Shown here: positions 35,338 to 44,556 of the stretch, piece after piece | How positions within the stretch are numbered: position 1 is the first letter of the stretch | How the letters are laid out: the number at the start of each line of letters is the position of its first letter | Source of the DNA: Leptothoe kymatousa TAU-MAC 1615 | GTDB lineage: Bacteria; Cyanobacteriota; Cyanobacteriia; Phormidesmidales; Phormidesmidaceae | Length of the DNA stretch: 64,000 nt | Reading direction: 5' to 3' | Assembly (NCBI RefSeq): GCF_018739865.1 | Contig: NZ_JADOER010000015.1 | Location: 1 to 64,000 of the forward strand | The notes under the pieces: model-generated | The model's input: the letters and a program-made list of their open reading frames with translations, nothing else | Databases searched by the model: none | Told to the model about the DNA's origin: nothing | Translations under genes and position numbers: made by a program

Positions 35338-36090
35338 TTGTCTAAGCAATCATTACCCCAACCATCTTCCGATGAAAAGCTGCAAAAGCTCCTGTCCCAA
35401 TGGGGGGTGGCTTCCAGGCGACAGGCCGAGCAGCTGATCATGGATGGGCATATCACCGTTAATGGGGTTAAGGCCCATATTGGTCAACGGGCTAATCCAG
35501 CGATAGATGATATTCGCATTGATGGTCGTTCCCTCAAACTCGAAAATCGGCCTGGCAAATGTTATCTACTGCTCAATAAGCCTCGGGGGGTGATGTCTAC
35601 CTGTGACGACCCGCAGGGGCGTAAAACCGTGCTTGATTTACTGCCAGCTGAATTTGGAGATGTTCGTCTCCATCCTGTCGGTCGTTTGGACGCCGACTCA
35701 ACCGGGGCCCTATTGCTCACCAACCATGGTCAGTTAACCCAAACCTTGACCCATCCCCGCCACCATATTGCCAAGACCTATCGAGTCACCGTAGAGGGGT
35801 GCCCAGCGGCTAAAACTGTTGAACAATGGTGTCAAGGGGTTAGTTTAGGCGGGCGTATGACTGCGCCTGCTAAGGTTAAGATATTGAATCGCAAACCACC
35901 CGCTCTTGTGGAAGTGATTTTGCGAGAGGGACGTAATCGTCAGATTCGTCGTGTGGCAGAGCAATTGGGCCATCCGGTGCTGAGGCTGCACCGCACCGCC
36001 ATCGGCGATATCCATGTGGGGGATTTGCCCGTGGGCACCTGTCGAGAACTGACACCAGAAGAAGTTGAAAAACTCCTGGATCTTCTCTGA
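35338..36090 (+). CDS. RsuA/RluB-type pseudouridine synthase
   Basis: 250 residues from a TTG start at 35338. The N-terminal S4 RNA-binding domain is LQKLLSQWGVASRRQAEQLI; the catalytic domain carries VGRLDADSTGALLLTN with the essential Asp, LNKPRGVMSTCDDPQG, and LREGRNRQIRRVAEQLGHPV. It isomerises uridines in rRNA; most RluB-like enzymes act on 23S helix 80 and RsuA on 16S, and sequence alone does not separate them here. It is preceded by the 18-bp triple repeat and followed by the RodZ-like gene on the same strand, with 74 bases between. Confidence 0.92.
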   Translation: MSKQSLPQPSSDEKLQKLLSQWGVASRRQAEQLIMDGHITVNGVKAHIGQRANPAIDDIRIDGRSLKLENRPGKCYLLLNKPRGVMSTCDDPQGRKTVLDLLPAEFGDVRLHPVGRLDADSTGALLLTNHGQLTQTLTHPRHHIAKTYRVTVEGCPAAKTVEQWCQGVSLGGRMTAPAKVKILNRKPPALVEVILREGRNRQIRRVAEQLGHPVLRLHRTAIGDIHVGDLPVGTCRELTPEEVEKLLDLL

Positions 36091-36164
36091 CATTGGCTTC
36101 AAAGCCTCGTATGCTGGAACCACGCTGGCAATGTGCTTAAATTATTGAGATATATATCGATCCT

Positions 36165-36956
36165 ATGAAACGCCAAGGCTACACGAGTAATTCGCAGCAA
36201 GAGCAACTGCTTGCCCTTGGCACCGTGCTGCGTGATGCCCGTGAATCCAGTGGTCAAAGTTTAGACGAGCTAGCGGCGAAGGTGTTGGTACGACCTCGGT
36301 TGTTGTTGGCTTTGGAAGAGGCTTACACCCATGAATTACCAGAGCCGATCTATGTACGGGGTATTATTCGACGCTACGGTGATGCCTTGGGTCTAGACGG
36401 GGAAACCCTGGCTAGAAACTATGTGGCCCCTCAGTCTGTCAAAGGTGGGTCTGGTGGGTGGTCGCAAGAGTCTGTTCAACTGCGCCCTTACCACCTGTAT
36501 GGGGCCTATGTGGCGCTGATTGCTATTTCGGTGAGTGGGTTGTCCTATTTGATGCAGCGGGCAATTCCCCAAAATGCGGCGGAGCCAATTATTGATCCGG
36601 TGGCGGTGGAGCAGCTGACCCTACAGCCTAAAACCCCGAGCCCAGACAAAACGATCGCGGCCAAACCTGAGGAAAAGCCGGCACCGGAAGCACCGATTGT
36701 GATCAGTGCTGAGGTGGTGCAGCAATCTTGGGTCCGGGTGACCGCCGATGGGAGTCAGACCTATGAAGGGATTTTGCAGCAGGGAACGGAACGGTCTTGG
36801 ACTGCGAAGGAATCTTTGACCATTCGGGCGGGCAATGCTGGGGGTGTGGTGATTACCTATAACCAGGGCAAGGCAGAGCCCATGGGTAAGCCTGGAACAG
36901 TGGTTGAGCAAACCTTTAAGCCCGGTGATGGGGAAGTGGCCGCATTGGCCCAGTAA
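36165..36956 (+). CDS. RodZ-like protein (HTH_25, TM, DUF4115)
   Basis: 263 residues. A cytoplasmic HTH_25 domain comes first (LGTVLRDARESSGQSLDELA ... VRGIIRRYGDALGL), then one membrane helix at ~115-133 (YVALIAISVSGLSYLM). A Pro/Lys-rich linker follows (AAKPEEKPAPEAP), then a DUF4115 beta domain (QQSWVRVTADGSQTYEGILQ ... LTIRAGNAGGVVITYNQGKA). In rod-shaped bacteria RodZ links MreB to the envelope; cyanobacterial homologues share the order. It ends at a strong bidirectional hairpin (36978-37008). Confidence 0.9.
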   Translation: MKRQGYTSNSQQEQLLALGTVLRDARESSGQSLDELAAKVLVRPRLLLALEEAYTHELPEPIYVRGIIRRYGDALGLDGETLARNYVAPQSVKGGSGGWSQESVQLRPYHLYGAYVALIAISVSGLSYLMQRAIPQNAAEPIIDPVAVEQLTLQPKTPSPDKTIAAKPEEKPAPEAPIVISAEVVQQSWVRVTADGSQTYEGILQQGTERSWTAKESLTIRAGNAGGVVITYNQGKAEPMGKPGTVVEQTFKPGDGEVAALAQ

Positions 36957-36977
36957 TTCACCGTTTTCTTGATGCTT

Positions 36978-37008
36978 TGGCCCCTATGCCCCTAGGGCTA
37001 TGGGGCCA
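36978..37008. terminator. Bidirectional hairpin between convergent genes
   Basis: TGGCCCC/GGGGCCA outer stem with an inner GCCC-CTA-GGGC helix, between the RodZ-like gene (ends 36956) and the kinase gene (ends 37036 on the other strand). Confidence 0.75.
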
Positions 37009-37035
37009 GGAGTTGTTTGACCTTTGACTCTGCAC

Positions 37036-38394
37036 TTAGCCTAGGGGTTCTCCTTTTTTGATGGGCAAGGTGGCGGTTATGGTGGTGCCTGCGTTGGGCT
37101 GGCTGGCTAGTTGGATTTGTCCTTGATGGTTGGTGATGATGGCTTTTGCGATCGCTAATCCCAACCCAGAGCCTGCCCCATCTCGTCGACTGCGGGCCTT
37201 ATCCACCCGATAAAACCGATCGAATACCTGCGCCTGCAGTTCCTGGGGAATGCCAATGCCCGTGTCCTGGACCGCAATGCTATGGGCCGTTTGCCCCTGG
37301 GCGTGGGTGACCGTCACTTGCCCTTGGGGGGTGTACTGGATGGCATTGCTAATCAGGTTGGTAAACAGCCGAATCAGCTGGTCCCGATCCCCCAAGAGAT
37401 CCGGCGGGGGGGCTGGCAACGGATCCGGCGCTGTTGTCGCCGCTGGGCGATAGACCAAATCCAGCCCCTGGCGTTGGGCCACCAGGGTTTGTTCTTCGAT
37501 CACGTCCGTGAGCAGCTGGTGCAGGTTCAACTCCTCTCGCTGCATGGGAATCAGCCCCCCATCCTGGCGGGCTAAAAATAAAAGATTGTCCACCAGTCGC
37601 CCCAGCCGTCGAGTTAGCCGTTCTACCACCTGGAGCTGACTGTGTTGAAAGTCTGCATCCGAATCGGCCAGGGCCACCTGCACATTGGTTTGGATCACCG
37701 CGATCGGGTTGCGCAATTCGTGGGAGGCATCGGCGGTAAACTGCTTGAGCTGTTGATAGGATTGGCGCACCGGAGCCATGGCCAGCCCCGATAGCAGCCA
37801 GCCAATGGTGCCCGTGGCCACAATTCCTAACCCGGACCAAAGACTCAGATCCATCACCAGCTGACGGCTGGGTTTACTCACCTCAAACCAGGGATGGCTC
37901 ACCCGCAAATAGCCCAGCACCTGATTGTTGATCTGCACCCGGCGACTGATTTGCCGCAATACTTGGTCGTCGTTGTCAGTCTGACCGTGGTGAATATGGA
38001 CGGTTTCTCCTGCCGCATTTACCTGCAACGGTAGCCCGGTGGGCACCGAGAGGGTGCTCCACTGGAGTTCACCATTGGGGGAAAACCATTCAATATCGAT
38101 GTGGTCGTCTTCCAGGTTGGGGGCATTGTCTCGAAAACTATCGTCCACGTTGACCCTTAACGGAGCCCGGCCCGTGACGCCCGTGGATGTGAGCACCCGA
38201 CTCGTAGACGGAGCGGCCGTTTCAATCACCAAAGAGCGCTGCACCACTTCCACCACATGGTTTAGGGTGTCGTCCACTCGCTCCACCAGGGTATTGCGCA
38301 CATAGAAATAAACACCGCTGGCAAAAATTAGTAGCAGCACCGCCGTGACGCTGGTGTACCAAAGGGCCAGCCGTCGACGGGTGGTCTGAAACAT
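37036..38394 (-). CDS. NrsS/RppB-like sensor histidine kinase
   Basis: 452 residues from the ATG at 38394 (MFQTTRRRLALWY); an in-frame TTG at 38409 is less likely. The N-terminal helix (TAVLLLIFASGVYFYV) is followed by a periplasmic domain (VVQRSLVIET ... HIDIEWFSPNG) and a second helix at ~170-195. HisKA carries DASHELRNPIAVIQTN; the ATPase has N box LISNAIQYTP, G1 VQDTGIGIP and G2 GAGSGLGLAI. The TRRRLALWYTSVTAVLLL start and periplasmic domain match the cyanobacterial NrsS/RppB group (nickel or redox signalling). Usually a response regulator precedes it; none does here. Confidence 0.83.
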   Translation of the reverse strand: MFQTTRRRLALWYTSVTAVLLLIFASGVYFYVRNTLVERVDDTLNHVVEVVQRSLVIETAAPSTSRVLTSTGVTGRAPLRVNVDDSFRDNAPNLEDDHIDIEWFSPNGELQWSTLSVPTGLPLQVNAAGETVHIHHGQTDNDDQVLRQISRRVQINNQVLGYLRVSHPWFEVSKPSRQLVMDLSLWSGLGIVATGTIGWLLSGLAMAPVRQSYQQLKQFTADASHELRNPIAVIQTNVQVALADSDADFQHSQLQVVERLTRRLGRLVDNLLFLARQDGGLIPMQREELNLHQLLTDVIEEQTLVAQRQGLDLVYRPAATTAPDPLPAPPPDLLGDRDQLIRLFTNLISNAIQYTPQGQVTVTHAQGQTAHSIAVQDTGIGIPQELQAQVFDRFYRVDKARSRRDGAGSGLGLAIAKAIITNHQGQIQLASQPNAGTTITATLPIKKGEPLG

Positions 38395-38402
38395 GGGGGA
38401 CT

Positions 38403-38590
38403 GGGCCAAGTGTAAAGTCTCCGCTAACTGGGCAATAGGGTTGGCCGTTGGGCCAAGCGTAAAGTCTCCGATAATTGGTCAATGGTGTTGGCCGTTGGGC
38501 CAAGTGTAAGGTCTCCGAAAAATGGGCAATGGTTTTGCTAATTGGGCTAAGTGTAGAGTCTTCGAAAAATGGGCAATGGTTTTGGCAATC
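38403..38590 (+). repeat. Four 47-bp tandem repeats
   Basis: Units start at 38403, 38450, 38497 and 38544, each beginning GGGCCAAGTGTAAAGTCTCC (unit 4 GGGCTAAGTGTAGAGTCTTC). Later parts diverge more (CAATAGGGTTGGCCGTT against CAATGGTTTTGGCAATC). They fill the divergent region between the kinase and the aldehyde dehydrogenase. Confidence 0.95.
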
Positions 38591-38684
38591 GGGGGTAAGA
38601 CTAGTCAGATCCTTAAGTTCGCGACATCATAGGATATGGAATACGCTTAATTGTCCTATCAATTTACCCCTGCCCCTCTGCACT

Positions 38685-40076
38685 ATGACGGCTCAGCTAA
38701 CAAAATCTTCTGCCATTCCTTCCGCCATTGAACATCAGCGTCAGTTCTTTGGGGCAGGCCACACTAAATCGGTCGAATTTCGTTTAGCTCAGCTGACTAG
38801 GTTAAAACAGGCGATTATTGATCGCCAGGCGGATATTGTGGCAGCGGTGAAGGCCGATTTGGGGCGGCCTGAATTTGAAGCGTATTTTGAAATTGCCACC
38901 ATTTCGGAAATTAATCTGGCAATTAAAAAGCTGAAAACCTGGACGAAACCCAAACGGGTAAAGTCCACGTTGGAGAATTTTCCGTCATCGGCCTGGATTC
39001 AGCCGGAACCGCTGGGGGTGGTGCTTATTATTGGCCCTTGGAACTATCCGTTTCAGCTGATGATGTCGCCGTTGGTGGGTGCGATCGCAGCCGGTAACTG
39101 TGCCATCCTGAAACCGTCGGAACATGCCCCCGCCACCGCTAAGGTGGTGTCCGACCTCATTGCCGCCACCTATGAGCCAGGCTACATCACCGTATTTGAA
39201 GGGGATGCCGACACCAGCCAGCAGCTCTTAGCCGAAAAATTTGACCACATCTTTTTTACCGGTGGCACCGCCATTGGCCGCATCGTCATGGCCGCCGCCG
39301 CCAAACACCTCACCCCCGTCACCCTAGAGCTAGGCGGCAAGAGCCCCTGCATCATCGATGCCGACATTAACCTAGACCACGCTGCCCGGCGCATCGCCTG
39401 GGGTAAATTTATCAATGCGGGCCAAACCTGCATTGCCCCAGACTATTTACTCATTGACCACACCATCAAAGAGGCGTTTCTGGCCAAGCTCAAATCGGCC
39501 ATTCACCATTTCTTTGGCCATAATCCAGCCCAGAGCCCGGATTTCAGCCGCATTATTAATCAACGACAGTTTGATCGATTAACCGCCCTACTGAACAGCG
39601 GCACTACGATTGTCGGTGGCGAAACCGACGCCAGTACCCGCTACATTGCCCCCACGGTGTTAGACAACGTCACCTGGGATTCGGCGGTGATGGCAGATGA
39701 AATCTTTGGCCCAATTTTGCCCGCATTAACCTACGAGACTCTGGACCAGGCCATCGCCCAAATCAATGGCCGCCCGAAGCCCCTGGCCCTGTATTTCTTT
39801 TCACGGGATCACGGAAAACAGCAACAGGTGCTCACGGAAACATCTTCTGGTGGGGTGTGTCTAAACGATACAGTGCTGCACATTGGGGTAAACGGTTTAC
39901 CCTTTGGCGGGGTGGGGCAAAGCGGCATGGGCAGCTACCATGGCAAGGCCACATTTGACACCTTTTCCCACCACAAGAGTGTGCTTAAGAAGACATTTTG
40001 GTTTGACTTAGACTGGCGATATGCCCCCTATAATGCGTCTAAACTAGCGCAAATTAAAAAGCTAGTGGTGCGTTGA
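38685..40076 (+). CDS. NAD(P)-dependent aldehyde dehydrogenase, class 3 type
   Basis: 463 residues from the ATG at 38685 (MTAQLTKSSAIP), which follows the 47-bp repeats; earlier in-frame starts would read through the repeats. The Rossmann cofactor block is PLGVVLIIGPWNYPFQLMM and FFTGGTAIGRIVM. The catalytic Glu is in LELGGKSP and the catalytic Cys in NAGQTCIAPDY. NDTVLHIGVNGLPFGGVGQS closes the domain. Its relatives include the fatty-aldehyde dehydrogenase (slr0091-type) of cyanobacteria, which oxidises long-chain and apocarotenoid aldehydes. The C-terminal tail after residue 440 is hydrophobic and may be membrane associated. Confidence 0.9.
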   Translation: MTAQLTKSSAIPSAIEHQRQFFGAGHTKSVEFRLAQLTRLKQAIIDRQADIVAAVKADLGRPEFEAYFEIATISEINLAIKKLKTWTKPKRVKSTLENFPSSAWIQPEPLGVVLIIGPWNYPFQLMMSPLVGAIAAGNCAILKPSEHAPATAKVVSDLIAATYEPGYITVFEGDADTSQQLLAEKFDHIFFTGGTAIGRIVMAAAAKHLTPVTLELGGKSPCIIDADINLDHAARRIAWGKFINAGQTCIAPDYLLIDHTIKEAFLAKLKSAIHHFFGHNPAQSPDFSRIINQRQFDRLTALLNSGTTIVGGETDASTRYIAPTVLDNVTWDSAVMADEIFGPILPALTYETLDQAIAQINGRPKPLALYFFSRDHGKQQQVLTETSSGGVCLNDTVLHIGVNGLPFGGVGQSGMGSYHGKATFDTFSHHKSVLKKTFWFDLDWRYAPYNASKLAQIKKLVVR

Positions 40077-40127
40077 CGACATCAGAGAATCAACCGTTTT
40101 GGCTGTGAGTGAGTGAGCAAGAAAATA

Positions 40128-41468
40128 ATGGCCTACGATTTTAATCTGTTTGTCATCGGTGCAGGATCGGGGGGAATTGCAACGGCTAGGCGGGCGGCCC
40201 AATATGGCGCGAAGGTGGCAGTGGCGGAGGTGGATCGCCTGGGGGGAACCTGTGTTAACCGGGGCTGTGTGCCGAAAAAGCTCATGGTTTACGCCTCCCA
40301 TTTTGCTAGCCATGTCCAGGAAGCCGCAGGCTACGGTTGGACCTTTGAGCCCGGTCAGTTTGACTGGAACCACATGATTCAGGCGGTTAACAACGAGGTC
40401 ACTCGTCTGAACGGCATTTATCAACAGATGATTGACAATGCGGAAGTTGCCCTCTACCAGGGGCATGCCCGCTTTGTGGACGCCCACACCATCGATGTGG
40501 CTGGCAAAACGGTTACCGCTGAAAAGATTTTGATTGCGGTGGGGGGTAAGCCCCATCGACCAGAGATTCCAGGGATTGAGTTAGCCATTACGTCCGACGA
40601 GATTTTTCACCTGGCCCAGCAGCCTAAGCGCATGGTGATTTTTGGTGGCGGGTACATTGGCTGTGAATTTGCCTGCATTTTAAATGCCTTGGGCACAGAG
40701 GTGACCCAAATCATCCGTCGCGATAAAGTTTTGCGGGGATTTGATGACGATATTCGCACTGAGGTGCAAACGGCCATGGAGCGCCACGGCATTCGCATTG
40801 TCACCGATGAGCTGGTGAGCCTAGAGAAAACAGACTCTGGCCTGCAGGTGAATCTGAAAAATAACAATATGGTACTGGTCGATGTGGTGGGGCTGTCGGC
40901 CCTGGGGCGCAAACCCCGCCTCGATAATTTGGGGTTGAAAAATACCCGCGTAGAGGTGACCAATGGGGCCATTGCGGTGGATGCCCACAGTCAAACGACG
41001 GAATCGAATATCTATGCCGTCGGCGACTGCACCAATCGCATTAATCTCACACCGGTGGCCATCAGTGAAGGACGGGCCTTTGCCGATACTCTCTACGGTG
41101 GGCAACGCCGGGTGATGAACTACGACAATGTGCCTTCGGCGGTATTTACCACACCGGAAGTGGCCACCGTCGGGATAACGGAAGCGGAAGCCATTGAGAA
41201 GTATGGTGAAGTGGCCATCCGGGTCTATCGGTCTCGATTTCGACCGATGTACTACACATTGCCCCAGCTAGAAGAGAAAACGCTGATGAAGCTGATTGTG
41301 TATGTGCAAAACGATCGCATCCTGGGCGCCCACATGGTGGGTGATGGGGCGGCGGAAATTATTCAGGGTGTAGCGATCGCAATAAAAATGGGAGCAACCA
41401 AGGCTGACTTTGATGCCACGATTGGTATCCATCCCAGCTCTGCGGAAGAATTTGTCACGATGCGGTAG
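40128..41468 (+). CDS. gor: Glutathione-disulfide reductase
   Basis: 446 residues from the ATG (MAYDFNLFVIGAGSGG); an in-frame GTG five codons earlier is possible. The FAD motif is GAGSGGIATARRAAQYG. The redox-active disulfide is GGTCVNRGCVPKKL, typical of glutathione reductase rather than dihydrolipoamide dehydrogenase. VIFGGGYIGCEFACIL is the NAD(P)H motif, and the C-terminal active-site HPSSAEEFV is intact. The basic/neutral NADPH patch (IIRRDKVLRGFD) fits NADPH use. It is 50 bases after the aldehyde dehydrogenase stop, so the two may form a detoxification operon. Confidence 0.93.
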   Translation: MAYDFNLFVIGAGSGGIATARRAAQYGAKVAVAEVDRLGGTCVNRGCVPKKLMVYASHFASHVQEAAGYGWTFEPGQFDWNHMIQAVNNEVTRLNGIYQQMIDNAEVALYQGHARFVDAHTIDVAGKTVTAEKILIAVGGKPHRPEIPGIELAITSDEIFHLAQQPKRMVIFGGGYIGCEFACILNALGTEVTQIIRRDKVLRGFDDDIRTEVQTAMERHGIRIVTDELVSLEKTDSGLQVNLKNNNMVLVDVVGLSALGRKPRLDNLGLKNTRVEVTNGAIAVDAHSQTTESNIYAVGDCTNRINLTPVAISEGRAFADTLYGGQRRVMNYDNVPSAVFTTPEVATVGITEAEAIEKYGEVAIRVYRSRFRPMYYTLPQLEEKTLMKLIVYVQNDRILGAHMVGDGAAEIIQGVAIAIKMGATKADFDATIGIHPSSAEEFVTMR

Positions 41469-41489
41469 GTACGGATGCGAGTTAACCCA

Positions 41490-41912
41490 ATGAAATCTAT
41501 TTCCGGTGCATGGTTACTGTTGATCCTAATCACCACCGTTGGATGTATCCCTTATCCCATCGAAAAAAAGCTGCAACCAGAAACTAAAGCCACGATCTTG
41601 GATGAGAAAAACAAACCGGTCGAAGGGGCGCAGGTGAGTTTAATTGCCAGCTCATATCCCAACGGCATCGCCCAAGGCTATGAGCTCAAATTCACCAACA
41701 ATGAAGGTCTGGTACAGTTTGACTCGAAATATCAGTGGCGCATAGAACTGCTAAGGCTTAATGGCGCCGAGATCTTTTTCTGGAACTGGTGTGTGTATAA
41801 AACAGGCTACGAAACCTATATGACCACATACCGCAGTGCCGATGACTGGCAAGATGCCTTTACCGTGCGGCTCAAACCCGGCGCTACCAGTGAGTGCAAC
41901 TATCAACAATAG
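41490..41912 (+). CDS. Putative lipoprotein with transthyretin-like fold
   Basis: 140 residues from the ATG at 41490 (MKSISGAWLLLILITTVGC), a good lipoprotein signal with lipobox TVGC; an ATG five codons earlier is also in frame. After the Cys, ILDEKNKPVEGAQVSLIAS and KFTNNEGLVQFDSKYQW follow the pattern of carboxypeptidase-regulatory-like (transthyretin-like) beta domains. Later Trp-rich loops (FFWNWCVYKTGYETYMTTY) are unusual. A surface anchoring or binding role is inferred; no enzyme motif. It is just after gor with 21 bases between, probably co-transcribed. Confidence 0.7.
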   Translation: MKSISGAWLLLILITTVGCIPYPIEKKLQPETKATILDEKNKPVEGAQVSLIASSYPNGIAQGYELKFTNNEGLVQFDSKYQWRIELLRLNGAEIFFWNWCVYKTGYETYMTTYRSADDWQDAFTVRLKPGATSECNYQQ

Positions 41913-41914
41913 GT

Positions 41915-41938
41915 TGAGGCACCGGCCCATGGGCCTCA
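41915..41938. terminator. Hairpin after the lipoprotein gene
   Basis: TGAGGC/GCCTCA with an inner GGCCCATGGGCC palindrome, between two convergent gene ends (41912 and 41950). No T-run. Confidence 0.4.
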
Positions 41939-41949
41939 CTGCCCGTCGC

Positions 41950-44556
41950 CTATTGCCAGTTGCCGACCATGACAAAGGGGGCCCAATAATAGGGATGGCT
42001 GTAGGCTGGATCGCTGCGTAGAGAGAGTTGGGCCCGTTGCAACGCCTGGGCGCGGGGTAGATTTTCTTCGGTGAGTAGGCGATAGAAGGTTTGCATCAGC
42101 CTTGCCGTGGCTTCATCATTGGCCGACCATAGGGTGGCCACGGTGGTGCGTGCCCCAGATCGGACGGCGACTCCGGCCATGCCTAGGGCCGCACGATCAT
42201 CACCACTGGCCGTTTGACAGGCACTCAGCACCAGTAGCTCAATCGGTTCTTGATCGCCGCTGGGAAACAATTGATTTAACTCTCGCAACCCAATGCGCTG
42301 GTCCCAGGCCAATAGAAACGTTTTGTCTGGAGAGGAGCTAAACTGCCCGTGGGTGGCGAGGTGAACAATATTGGCGGAGGTTTTGTGGATGGTGTCAAAG
42401 AAGTTGGCTTTGGTAAAGGTTTCGTTGAGTAGGCTATCGGTTTCGATGAGGTTATCAATGTAGGTCAATTCTTGTTTCACCGCCGGGAGAGCCGAGAAAA
42501 TGTCACGGGCTTCGGATAGCCCTGCGGTGAATGCCGTGAGGGAGTTCATGGTTTCAAACGGCTGGGAGTTGAGCAGCTGCATCCCTGGGGTAAGGGAGAT
42601 GCGATATTTGTCGACTAGGTATTGTTTCCCATCGTGCAAAATGGCCATGGGCAAACTGCGCAAAAATTTGTCGGGCACAAAGACCAGGGTGGTAATTTTT
42701 TGTTGTTCTAGTTCATTTTCTATGGGTCGCACTAGCCAGTCATAAAGGTCTTGGGCTAGGGGCAAACTGGCTGTGGCCCGTTGACTGGGGTGCAGCTTGA
42801 AGAAAATGGATTCAAAAAATTGTTGCTGTTCTGTTTCTGGAAAATCTTGGCTGTAGTGGTATAACGGCTGACCGGGTAGAGAGGCAATCACCTCCAGGCG
42901 TTGATCTAGCAGGATGGGGTAGATGATGGTGGCCTGGGGGTCAATTTTTTCGATGGGGCGGGTTTGGTAGGTGAGGCAGGCTTCTCGAAAATAGTTTTGT
43001 AGTTCTGCCAGCTGAAATGATTCGATGACGTTTCTGGCCTGGACTAAATGTTGTTGCTGTTGTGGTTGTGGCTGTTGGTCCACGTCTGTCAATAAGAGAT
43101 CCACCAGCTGACGGTACACCGGTTCCACTTGCTCGCGGAAGGAGAATTGGACTTCCGGGTTCATGGTCACCAGGTCTTGTTGGATCGCCTCTAGGGCGTT
43201 GACGGCTTCGGTGTAGGCGAGAATGGCCTGGTCTGATTGTCCTTGGGCCACCTGCAGTCGGCCCTGCTGCCATTGCCATTTGGCCGCCATATCTAGGGAT
43301 CGGGTCTGCTGCGCCAGTTGCAGGGCCTCTCGAGTAAGGGAACTGGCCTCGGACCAGCGTTCTGCGATTTCGTACAGGTGCCCCAGTTGGCCCAAGGCAT
43401 AGGATTTGGCTCGCTGATCGGCCAGGGTCTCGGCGGTCTGTACGGCATGGGCCAGGAGCTGGGCCGTGGCGGTAAGTTGGGCTGCGTTATCGGTGGCCTG
43501 GGCGGCTGCGATCGCAATGTTGGCGGCATTCACCTGGGCATACACCCCCCAACGGCTGGGGGGCTGGGCCTGTAGCCGCTGTTCTAGGTCCGGCAGGGCC
43601 GGGATGAGCGTAGCCCACTGGCTTTGCTGTTGCCAAAGGCTAAATTGCAAAAGGCTTGCTTCTAGCTGGGTGCGGGCATTGGCCTGGGGGGAGAGAGTCT
43701 GGAGCAGGGCTGTGGCGGCATCGTTTTCGCCTAAGGCCGCCTGGGTTTTTGCCAAACTAAGCTGTAATTCTGCCATGGTCTGGGGATTGGCCGGCAGGGA
43801 TTGGGCCGTATCCATAGCCTGATTGAGTAACGCTTTAGCCTCGGCCAGGTCGCCCACGGTGCGTAAAATAACGGCCAGGCTTTGTTGCGATCGCACCTGT
43901 AGCCAGGAAGGCTCCAAACTAGCCAAATCCCCATTCAACTGTTCTAGCTGTTGGCGTGCCCGCCGATAGTAGCCCAGACTACGCAGGGCCTGGGCCTGGT
44001 TGATCTGCGTTCTCACCAAAGGTTGGGTCGCCTTTTGCTGACGGTAAATTTGTTCCGCTTGTTTCCACGTATCCAGCGCCGCTTCCGCCTGGCCAATCTG
44101 GAGCTGAAGGCTGCCTTGGGTGTTAAGCACCTGGGCGCGAAGAAACTGGGTCTGTCCAGCGGTCGGCTCCATTGCTGCTAACTGCGCCATGGCCTGTTCA
44201 ATTTCCAGGGCGGCAGCCTCCCATTGCCCCAAAGCCTGATGACCAATGGCTAAATAGTTGTGGGCAACGGCTCGTTGCCCCAGGGACTCTCCCTGCGTTG
44301 CCTGTTGCCACTGGGTAATGGCGGCACTAAATTGGCCCTCATCGTAATATTGTTTCCCCAGCTCTAGGGCCGTTAAATTTGGCGCAGATGATCTCGCACT
44401 TGTTTGGGCCATGGAGGGGGCTGTCCCCAGGTGGCTCAATACTAAACACCCGCAGATCAGCATCCCTAACCCGGCATAAACCCAAGGCTTGAGCCACTGG
44501 TAGACCAAGGCTCTCCTAAAAGCACCGACTATTCGGTTCATCGCTTGAGTTTTCAT
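41950..44556 (-). CDS. Exported TPR-CHAT peptidase
   Basis: 868 residues. An N-terminal signal-like helix (VYAGLGMLICGCLVLSHL ending SMAQ) predicts export. Residues ~60-430 are TPR repeats (AHNYLAIGHQALGQWEAAAL and similar). A helical linker precedes the caspase-like CHAT domain at ~600-868, with catalytic His in NIVHLATHGQFSSSPDKT and Cys in LLVLSACQTASGDDRA. ALGMAGVAVRSGARTTVATL follows as in active members. The gene overlaps the preceding haemagglutinin gene by four bases (ATGA), so the two are translationally coupled. Cyanobacteria often pair such CHAT proteins with TPS exoproteins. Cleavage of that partner is inference. Confidence 0.93.
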   Translation of the reverse strand: MKTQAMNRIVGAFRRALVYQWLKPWVYAGLGMLICGCLVLSHLGTAPSMAQTSARSSAPNLTALELGKQYYDEGQFSAAITQWQQATQGESLGQRAVAHNYLAIGHQALGQWEAAALEIEQAMAQLAAMEPTAGQTQFLRAQVLNTQGSLQLQIGQAEAALDTWKQAEQIYRQQKATQPLVRTQINQAQALRSLGYYRRARQQLEQLNGDLASLEPSWLQVRSQQSLAVILRTVGDLAEAKALLNQAMDTAQSLPANPQTMAELQLSLAKTQAALGENDAATALLQTLSPQANARTQLEASLLQFSLWQQQSQWATLIPALPDLEQRLQAQPPSRWGVYAQVNAANIAIAAAQATDNAAQLTATAQLLAHAVQTAETLADQRAKSYALGQLGHLYEIAERWSEASSLTREALQLAQQTRSLDMAAKWQWQQGRLQVAQGQSDQAILAYTEAVNALEAIQQDLVTMNPEVQFSFREQVEPVYRQLVDLLLTDVDQQPQPQQQQHLVQARNVIESFQLAELQNYFREACLTYQTRPIEKIDPQATIIYPILLDQRLEVIASLPGQPLYHYSQDFPETEQQQFFESIFFKLHPSQRATASLPLAQDLYDWLVRPIENELEQQKITTLVFVPDKFLRSLPMAILHDGKQYLVDKYRISLTPGMQLLNSQPFETMNSLTAFTAGLSEARDIFSALPAVKQELTYIDNLIETDSLLNETFTKANFFDTIHKTSANIVHLATHGQFSSSPDKTFLLAWDQRIGLRELNQLFPSGDQEPIELLVLSACQTASGDDRAALGMAGVAVRSGARTTVATLWSANDEATARLMQTFYRLLTEENLPRAQALQRAQLSLRSDPAYSHPYYWAPFVMVGNWQ

